Source of the DNA: Nitrospiraceae bacterium
GTDB lineage: Bacteria; Nitrospirota; Nitrospiria; Nitrospirales; Nitrospiraceae
NCBI GenBank assembly: GCA_011391455.1
Contig: JAABQN010000049.1
Coordinates: 1 to 11,500 of the forward strand
Direction of reading: 5' to 3'
DNA length: 11,500 nt
The notes below the pieces were generated by a model. It saw only the letters and a list, made by a program, of their open reading frames with translations. It was not told the DNA's origin and did no database searches. This document shows positions 6,373-11,500 of this stretch, piece after piece. How positions within the stretch are numbered: the first letter of the stretch is position 1; every line of letters starts with the position of its first letter. A program made the position numbers and the translations under genes.

Positions 6373-7662
6373 TTACAGCCAGTTGACGCGTTCCGCCGGT
6401 CGAATATAGATCGGCTCTTCCACCTGAATGCGCGCCACTTCCTTGCCCGACTTGTTGAAGCCCAGCACGGTATCGTTGTACATCTCGAAGCGTTTCCCGT
6501 GGATCTGGGTCTCAAACACTTTCGGGCCGGGAATGACATCGTAGCGGAAGATGATCTGCTGGCTTGCGCGCCAGAGCTGCAGGACCGCGAGTAACTCGCG
6601 GCTCGGCACGAGATACTTCTCGATCGCATTATCCACGCCAGGGCCGAACATCTGGCGCGCATAGCCCCGGGGACTATGGCGCGGGGGAATGTAGTAGCCA
6701 TTCGGCTCCGTCCCCCACTGCGGATATAGGGGCAAGGCCACCTGCTCGACCCGAATCGTGTAGTAGAGCGGATGCCACCGATCTTCCGCCCACAAACCAT
6801 CGTCCCCGATCCGCATCAAGCTCTGCATCCGGATCTTCCCGACGCAGGCCGCCATGCAGCGCGTTTCCATCGGCTCGCCGCCGGTCAGCGGATCCTTGCC
6901 TTCGATCCGCGGATAGCAGGCAATGCACTTCTCGCTCACGCGGGTCGTGCCCCGATACATGGGCTTCTTGTAGGGACACTGCTCCACACACTTCTTGTAG
7001 CCCCGGCACCGGTTCTGGTCGATCAAGACAATGCCGTCTTCCGGCCGCTTGTAGATCGCCTTGCGCGGGCAGGCGGCCAAACAGCCGGGATAGGTACAGT
7101 GATTGCAAATCCGTTGGAGATAGAAGAAGAAGGTTTCGTGCTCAGGCAAACTACTGCCGGTCATCTTCCAGGGTTCGTCCCGTGAGAATCCCGTCTTGTC
7201 GATGCCTTCCACGAGGGCGCGCATGGAGGTCGCCGTATCCTCATAGATGTTCACAAACCGCCATTCCTGGTCGGTCGGAATGTAGCCGATGGCCGCCTGG
7301 CCGACCTTCGCGCCAGCGTCGAAAATGGTCATCCCTTCGAACACACCGTAGGGGGCATGGTGCTTACGGCCCACCCGGACGTTCCACACCTGGCCGCCGG
7401 GGTTTACCTGCTCAATGAGCTGGGTGATCTTCACGTCATAGAACTGGGGATACCCGCCGTAGGGCTTGGTTTCCACGTTGTTCCACCACATGTATTCCTG
7501 CCCCTTGGAGAAGAGCCAGGTCGACTTGTCCGCCATCGAACAGGTTTGGCAGGCCAAACACCGGTTAATGTTAAACACAAAGGCAAACTGCCACTTCGGA
7601 TGTCGCTCCTCGTAGGGGTACAGCATCTTCCGTCCCAGGTGCCAGTTATACACTTCAGGCAT
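6373..7662 (-). CDS. nxrB: Nitrite oxidoreductase beta subunit NxrB
   Basis: A 429-residue iron-sulfur subunit that passes electrons from the NxrA molybdenum site towards the membrane chain. Four ligand groups are visible: Cys35/38/41; Cys186/189/194/198; Cys219/225/229; Cys246/249/269/273. In the third group Tyr222 stands where a cysteine would complete the set (CRGYKKC; NarH has Trp here), which predicts a [3Fe-4S] cluster. In the first group Asp45 replaces the fourth Cys seen in NarH. Other NarH-like stretches are EYMWWNNVETKPYGGYP (56-72) and EKCIACYPRIEG (244-255). No signal peptide is present, as expected for a subunit exported together with the Tat signal-bearing NxrA. The ATG has a strong GAGGAGG site 7 nt upstream (7670-7676). 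It lies 79 nt after nxrA, probably in the same transcript, and is followed by a strong hairpin. Distant relatives (chlorate, selenate, ethylbenzene enzymes) are less likely given the partner. Confidence 0.95.
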   Translation of the reverse strand: MPEVYNWHLGRKMLYPYEERHPKWQFAFVFNINRCLACQTCSMADKSTWLFSKGQEYMWWNNVETKPYGGYPQFYDVKITQLIEQVNPGGQVWNVRVGRKHHAPYGVFEGMTIFDAGAKVGQAAIGYIPTDQEWRFVNIYEDTATSMRALVEGIDKTGFSRDEPWKMTGSSLPEHETFFFYLQRICNHCTYPGCLAACPRKAIYKRPEDGIVLIDQNRCRGYKKCVEQCPYKKPMYRGTTRVSEKCIACYPRIEGKDPLTGGEPMETRCMAACVGKIRMQSLMRIGDDGLWAEDRWHPLYYTIRVEQVALPLYPQWGTEPNGYYIPPRHSPRGYARQMFGPGVDNAIEKYLVPSRELLAVLQLWRASQQIIFRYDVIPGPKVFETQIHGKRFEMYNDTVLGFNKSGKEVARIQVEEPIYIRPAERVNWL

Positions 7663-7741
7663 GTTGTTTCCTCCTCGTTAACCGTCGACCGTTAATCGTT
7701 ACTCGTGTCGAAGCCTTTCCCCGTTGCACGTCTAACGTCGG
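7663..7741 (-). other. nxrA-nxrB spacer with degenerate TTAACG repeats
   Basis: This 79-nt spacer, read on the minus strand, contains repeated (T)TAACG units (GTAACGATTAACGG... GGTTAACGAGG), including a near-palindrome TTAACGGTCGACGGTTAA with one mismatched pair. It ends in the nxrB Shine-Dalgarno. I see no promoter or terminator here. Confidence 0.4.
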
Positions 7742-10700
7742 TCAAACTTTAATCTTAATGTGTTCGCCTTTGAGCCACTTGATCATGAACTCATTTTCTT
7801 GGCCCGGCGTGAAGCCCGTCCGCACCGGCTCCCAGGGCCCGCGCGCCCCGATGCCGCCGTCTTCGGCCTTGGTGATCCGGATCAAACATTCTTTCGGCAC
7901 AGTATTGATGGCATGGTGATCGACCTGGTAGCCCCACTTGAACTTCCAGGCGATGGCATGCTTGCCCGGCAAGGAGTCGGTCTGGTGCATCGGCATCAAC
8001 CAGTTCCGGGTAAAGGACTGCTGGGCGCCATATCGGAAGTTCGACTGATAACCCGTGTCCACCGCGATCGCGCGACCGTCCGGGCGCGTCTCATGGCCCT
8101 TGACCGATTTCGGGGTGGCCACGTAGGGGGCATGCTTTGACATCGTGACATGGTACGGATAGGCCGGATTGTATTTCGCGCGGATCATCAAGCGCGCCAC
8201 CTTGTAGTAGGGATCCGAGGGTCTCCAGCCTCGATAGGGCCGGTCCACCGGGTTGCCGTCCACATAGACATAGTCGCCGTCATTGATCCCCCGGTCTTTT
8301 GCCGCCTGCGGATTGATATGCAACTGATGTTCGCCCACCCCCGGGGTCCGTTTGTCCATGCGGTACGGATCGCCGAAGTTCGACTCGTAGATCTGCACCC
8401 AGTCGTTCACCGACCATTGGCTGTGCACCCGATGGCGAGTCTTGGGCGTGACGCAGTAGAACTGGTAGCCCTTCTCCCACAAGGGGTTCGCATGCCGCTT
8501 GATTTCCTGCCACGGCAACTTGATGTTCCGCACCGTTTTGTCGTCATGGTGCTGCGCCGTAATCGGAATCCCGTAGTCGTCGGGGCGGACATAGGGGTTG
8601 GTGGTCATGATGGCATTCGGCAGATAGGGGGTCGCTTCCGTGCCCTCACGATGCGAAATGAAGTTTTCGCCGTATTCGATCGCCTCTGCTTCGGTTCGGT
8701 AATTCTCATACCGCCCCGTCCGCGTCCACATGGGTTTCGACTCGTTCGTCTCTTCCCAGAAGGGCGTACGCGGGTAGGTCCGCACCATGACCATCCAGCC
8801 CTTTTCCGATTTCAGCATGACGTCGGCGCTGTAGCCGTAGAAGGTGCTGGAGGCATCGAGCATTCGCTGGGCATAGACATCGACCCGGTTTTCGTAGACG
8901 AACTTGAAGTAGTCTTTCATCCGCTGGTCGCCGGTCATGTCCGACAACTTGGCCGCGACGCCGGCAAACGTATCGAGGTCGTTCCGGGTATCGTACAGGG
9001 GCCGGATCCCGCCCTTCCAGATCTGCACCCAGGGATTCGACACGGTTACCGTCATTTCCGGATAGGTGAATTCCATCCAGGTGTTTGCGGCGAAGGCGAT
9101 ATCGTTGTGGTTGATGTCCGACGTCATCTCAACGTCCTGCGTGATCAGGGTCTCGATGTTCGGATCGACGTTCTTGACCATGTCATAGTGGTGCTTGGCG
9201 TTATTGAGCACGTTCACGTTGACGACCCACCGGAATTTGCTTGGGGTCGGCATGTGAGTCTTGCCCGTGAACACCTTGCGTCCGTATTTGGGGGTATTGA
9301 CGATCAGGGCGGTGTCGCCGTGGTTCCAATAGCCAACCTCTTCGCCGTAGTAATACGAGGCCGTCTTGATTTCCTTGCCGTGTGCGTTCGGATCGAGAGT
9401 GATGTTGAAGGGATCTTCCCCGGTGTGCACCGCGAGCCCCGCCCCGGACCAGGGCGTCGCCGTCCATGTTCCAGCCTTGTAGTTGCCGGCCCAGGTATGT
9501 TGCCCCGTGCCGAACTTCCCGACGTTGCCGGTGACGATGAGCACCATCGCGGCGCCACGGGAGTTGGCGGTCATGTGGAAATAGTGGTTCGTGCCTTCGC
9601 CGTTATGAATGGCGGCGGGCTTGATCGAGCCGGAATCCCGCGCCCACCGAACCAGCAGATCCTTCGGTGTCCGGCAGATCTGATGGACAGTGTCCAGATC
9701 GTAATCCTGGAAATGCACCAAGTACATCTGCCAGACCGGCATCGCATCGACTTCGCGGCCATTGAGCAGCTTCACGCGGTAGGTGCCGGTGAGGGCGGCG
9801 TCAATCCCGCTGTTCTGATAGTGCCAGCCGACCAGTTCACGGTGCAGCGGGACCGCCTGTTTCTTGTTGAGGTCCCAGACCATCATCCCGCCGAGCCTCT
9901 CAACTTGTGCTGGCTTGAGGGACTGCACCCGGCCCGAGTAACTGTTGGAGAAGTCCGGAAACTTATAGTCGGCGACCACATCGCGTGGGTCGAGGAACTG
10001 CAAGGTATCGGTACGGACGAGCATGGGCGAATCCGTGTAGCCCTTCAGGAAGTCGACATCGTGCATATTCTCATCGACGATGATCTTCATGGCACCCAAG
10101 AAAATCGCACCGTCCGACGCGGGGCGGAGCGGCATCCAGTAGTCCGCCCGATAGGCGGTGGGATTATATTCCGGCGTGATGACCACGATCCGGGCGCCCC
10201 GTTCGATACATTCCAGCTTCCAGTGGGCTTCCGGCATCTTGTTCTCAACGAAGTTCTTCCCCCAACTGGTGTTGAGTTTGGAGAAGCGCATGTCGGAGAG
10301 ATCGCAGTCAGACCCCTGGACGCCGAAGATCCAAGGATGCGCAGGGTTCTGGTCGCCGTGCCAGGTATAGTTCGACCAATAGCGGCCGCCCTGGGCCTGC
10401 TCAGGACCGACCTTCCGGATCCAGGTGTCCAACAGCGCATTGACCCCACCGTTGATTCGAGTGTTCCCCATCTTGCCGATGATCCCGAGGACCGGCATGC
10501 CGGCACGATGTTTGAACGTACGGGTGCCGGCGCCCTTCATCATCTCGATCATTTCCGGCGCATACCCCTGCTCGCGCAGCCGACGAGCCCCGGCTTCTCC
10601 GCTGTACCGCGTCGCAATGATGATCATGGCCTTGGCCGCATAGGTAAAAGCCGTGTCCCAAGACACGCGCAACATATCGTCGAGGAAGCGGCTGTCGAAC

Positions 10701-11179
10701 TTATACTTGCGCTTCGTTTCCGACGTGAGCTCCGGCGAGCCGGCATCCATCCACTCCTTCCACCCCTTCCGCATCAGTGGCCCCTTCAACCGATAGGGGC
10801 CATAGACCCGGCGATGGAAGGTGAACCCCTTCAAGCACATGCGCGGGTTGTGAGCAAAGGTCCCGCGGTTGCCATAGAGATCTTCATAAGTCTGATGATC
10901 GTAGTTTTGCTCGACCCGCATCACGATGCCGTTGCGGACGAAGGCCCGGACGCGGCAGGCATGCGTGTCATTCGGAGAACAGACCCAGGTAAAGGACGAA
11001 TCGTAGCGGTACTGGTCATGATAGACCCGTTCCCAGGACCTATCCGGGTAGTCTCCCAAGGGGTTCCCAACCTCGATCACCGGCTGGAGTGCGGTCAACG
11101 CCAGCACTCTGTCCGCGACGGCCACTGCGGCGACCGTCCCCACTGAAACTTTTAAGAACTGTCTCCGTGACAAAAACAT
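7742..11179 (-). CDS. nxrA: Nitrite oxidoreductase alpha subunit NxrA (Mo-bisMGD catalytic subunit)
   Basis: A 1145-residue type II DMSO-reductase-family enzyme that oxidises nitrite to nitrate at a molybdenum bis-MGD centre. The start is ATG at 11179: AGGAGGTG (11186-11193) lies 6 nt upstream and would overlap the alternative GTG at 11188. The N-terminus carries a twin-arginine signal (SRRQFLK, residues 4-10, then VSVGTVAAVAVA, cleavage probably near residues 27-30), so the protein is folded in the cytoplasm and exported by Tat. The first cluster (FS0) motif is Cys67-x3-Asp71-x3-Cys75...Cys115, with Asp where NarG has Cys. The segment YTWHGDQNPAHPW (about 271-283) aligns with the NarG stretch bearing the Mo-ligating Asp, which makes Asp276 the likely ligand. 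Further NarG-like blocks follow, such as VVITPEYNPTAYRADYWMPL (335-354). Length and partner nxrB fit the Nitrospira/anammox periplasmic NXR; NarG-type nitrate reductases lack a full Tat signal of this kind. Confidence 0.95.
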   Translation of the reverse strand: MFLSRRQFLKVSVGTVAAVAVADRVLALTALQPVIEVGNPLGDYPDRSWERVYHDQYRYDSSFTWVCSPNDTHACRVRAFVRNGIVMRVEQNYDHQTYEDLYGNRGTFAHNPRMCLKGFTFHRRVYGPYRLKGPLMRKGWKEWMDAGSPELTSETKRKYKFDSRFLDDMLRVSWDTAFTYAAKAMIIIATRYSGEAGARRLREQGYAPEMIEMMKGAGTRTFKHRAGMPVLGIIGKMGNTRINGGVNALLDTWIRKVGPEQAQGGRYWSNYTWHGDQNPAHPWIFGVQGSDCDLSDMRFSKLNTSWGKNFVENKMPEAHWKLECIERGARIVVITPEYNPTAYRADYWMPLRPASDGAIFLGAMKIIVDENMHDVDFLKGYTDSPMLVRTDTLQFLDPRDVVADYKFPDFSNSYSGRVQSLKPAQVERLGGMMVWDLNKKQAVPLHRELVGWHYQNSGIDAALTGTYRVKLLNGREVDAMPVWQMYLVHFQDYDLDTVHQICRTPKDLLVRWARDSGSIKPAAIHNGEGTNHYFHMTANSRGAAMVLIVTGNVGKFGTGQHTWAGNYKAGTWTATPWSGAGLAVHTGEDPFNITLDPNAHGKEIKTASYYYGEEVGYWNHGDTALIVNTPKYGRKVFTGKTHMPTPSKFRWVVNVNVLNNAKHHYDMVKNVDPNIETLITQDVEMTSDINHNDIAFAANTWMEFTYPEMTVTVSNPWVQIWKGGIRPLYDTRNDLDTFAGVAAKLSDMTGDQRMKDYFKFVYENRVDVYAQRMLDASSTFYGYSADVMLKSEKGWMVMVRTYPRTPFWEETNESKPMWTRTGRYENYRTEAEAIEYGENFISHREGTEATPYLPNAIMTTNPYVRPDDYGIPITAQHHDDKTVRNIKLPWQEIKRHANPLWEKGYQFYCVTPKTRHRVHSQWSVNDWVQIYESNFGDPYRMDKRTPGVGEHQLHINPQAAKDRGINDGDYVYVDGNPVDRPYRGWRPSDPYYKVARLMIRAKYNPAYPYHVTMSKHAPYVATPKSVKGHETRPDGRAIAVDTGYQSNFRYGAQQSFTRNWLMPMHQTDSLPGKHAIAWKFKWGYQVDHHAINTVPKECLIRITKAEDGGIGARGPWEPVRTGFTPGQENEFMIKWLKGEHIKIKV

Positions 11180-11185
11180 GGGGCA

Positions 11186-11193
11186 CACCTCCT
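11186..11193 (-). promoter_or_regulatory. Strong Shine-Dalgarno site of nxrA
   Basis: AGGAGGTG on the minus strand, 6 nt before ATG 11179. It decides the start: the in-frame GTG three codons upstream shares its bases with this site and so is unlikely to be used. Confidence 0.85.
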
Positions 11194-11201
11194 ACAGTTG
11201 A

Positions 11202-11231
11202 GGGCTTCTATCAAGCCCACACGGCTTCTAT
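11202..11231 (-). repeat. Hairpin and 20-nt-spaced direct repeats in the nxrA leader
   Basis: The 9-mer GGCTTCTAT (plus strand) occurs at 11203-11211 and 11223-11231, exactly 20 nt apart. The copy nearer the gene is also part of a 6-bp hairpin (11202-11207 with 11213-11218, 5-nt loop) that sits just upstream of the nxrA ribosome site. Two helical turns between repeats would suit a protein-binding site; the hairpin would suit mRNA-level control. Confidence 0.4.
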
Positions 11232-11310
11232 TGATGCAAAAAAAAGAATTGAGTCCACCATCAGATAAATAATCATATGAGGTTCGAACAAAAGCTTTCG
11301 CACAGAGGAG

Positions 11311-11326
11311 AGCAATATATGCACCA
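11311..11326 (-). promoter_or_regulatory. Candidate sigma-54 (-24/-12) promoter of nxrA
   Basis: The minus strand reads TGGTGC-ATATA-TTGCT. It has the diagnostic GG-N10-GC spacing and matches the consensus TGGCAC-N5-TTGCW at all but two positions. Transcription would start near 11300, leaving a leader of about 120 nt. I see no convincing sigma-70 promoter nearby, although the AT-rich surroundings make weak -10-like hits common. No activator gene is in the window. Confidence 0.5.
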
Positions 11327-11500
11327 CTATTTCGCGGAACTAAATTCAATTAAATTTAGCTTATAAGTTATTGAATAGTTATATGAAAAGTATATTTTCG
11401 ATAATCACTTTGGAACGATCGAAGCTTGACTCGTTGGGTAGTTAAGGTATCACTCAGTTAACGCCGTCCATGATTAAATATAAATGTTATTTAAATCAAT

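Larger units (their letters stand above)
11180..11500. other. Non-coding region upstream of nxrA
   Basis: This 321-nt stretch holds no believable gene. It includes an unusually AT-rich block (11341-11400, only 10 G/C in 60), a 7-bp inverted repeat CTAAATT-caatta-AATTTAG (11340-11359), an A8 tract (11238-11245), the sigma-54-like element, the leader repeats, and the nxrA ribosome site. The block upstream of the candidate promoter, 11340-11460, is where activator or bending-protein sites would be expected. Confidence 0.6.

Noticed and set aside
6215..6409. 64-codon plus-strand frame between the radical SAM gene and nxrB
   Set aside because: It runs through the terminator hairpin and into the nxrB 3' end and has no recognisable product.
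6564..7418. 284-codon plus-strand frame opposite nxrB
   Set aside because: The translation is Arg/Ser/Pro-rich low-complexity, antisense to conserved iron-sulfur motifs.
8150..11146. 998-codon open frame on the plus strand opposite nxrA
   Set aside because: It is exactly antisense to nxrA, which has clear family motifs throughout. The His/Pro/Arg/Val-rich translation has no recognisable domain and fits a codon-bias artefact of a GC-rich gene.
11152..11349. 65-codon minus-strand frame in the nxrA leader
   Set aside because: It overlaps the nxrA start in another frame, has no good ribosome site, and spans the candidate promoter.

Overview
The window comes from a nitrite-oxidising bacterium of the Nitrospira type. 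Every gene I accept reads on the minus strand, so the map runs right to left. The core is a nitrite oxidoreductase pair: a large molybdenum subunit (NxrA, 7742-11179) with a twin-arginine signal peptide, and a four-cluster iron-sulfur subunit (NxrB, 6373-7662). Both have the periplasm-facing NXR architecture known from Nitrospira and anammox bacteria, not the cytoplasm-facing Nitrobacter/NarGH form. Assignments are by recognition of family features, without a database search.

Layout in transcription order. (1) 11180-11500: non-coding nxrA leader with an extremely AT-rich block, a sigma-54-like -24/-12 element, a small hairpin with spaced direct repeats, and a strong Shine-Dalgarno. (2) nxrA, then nxrB after a 79-nt gap. 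(3) 6001-6372: non-coding, with two long perfect hairpins (one a good terminator for nxrAB) and a candidate promoter for the next unit. (4) A closely spaced six-gene run: a radical SAM protein with a probable B12-type N-terminal domain (4219-6000), a polytopic membrane protein (3067-4191), a TPR protein (2231-3040), TatA (1835-2116), an NHL beta-propeller protein (556-1809), and the start of a haem-binding gamma-subunit-like protein related to ethylbenzene dehydrogenase/chlorate reductase gamma subunits (candidate NxrC, 1-460, cut by the window edge).

How they may fit together (inference). NxrA carries the only visible export signal of the NxrAB pair, so NxrB probably travels with it through the Tat pore, and a tatA gene lies in the same cluster. 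The gamma-like subunit could accept electrons from NxrB through a haem b. The TPR and NHL proteins are protein-interaction scaffolds that could serve assembly. The radical SAM protein and the membrane protein have no function I can assign and are the least understood part of the locus.

The main points for follow-up are: Asp in place of Cys at iron-sulfur ligand positions in both NxrA and NxrB; the sigma-54-like promoter; the tandem perfect hairpins after nxrB; the unassigned radical SAM/membrane pair; and a potential alternative-hairpin leader before tatA. Several start codons were reassigned from Shine-Dalgarno placement, including two GTG starts.
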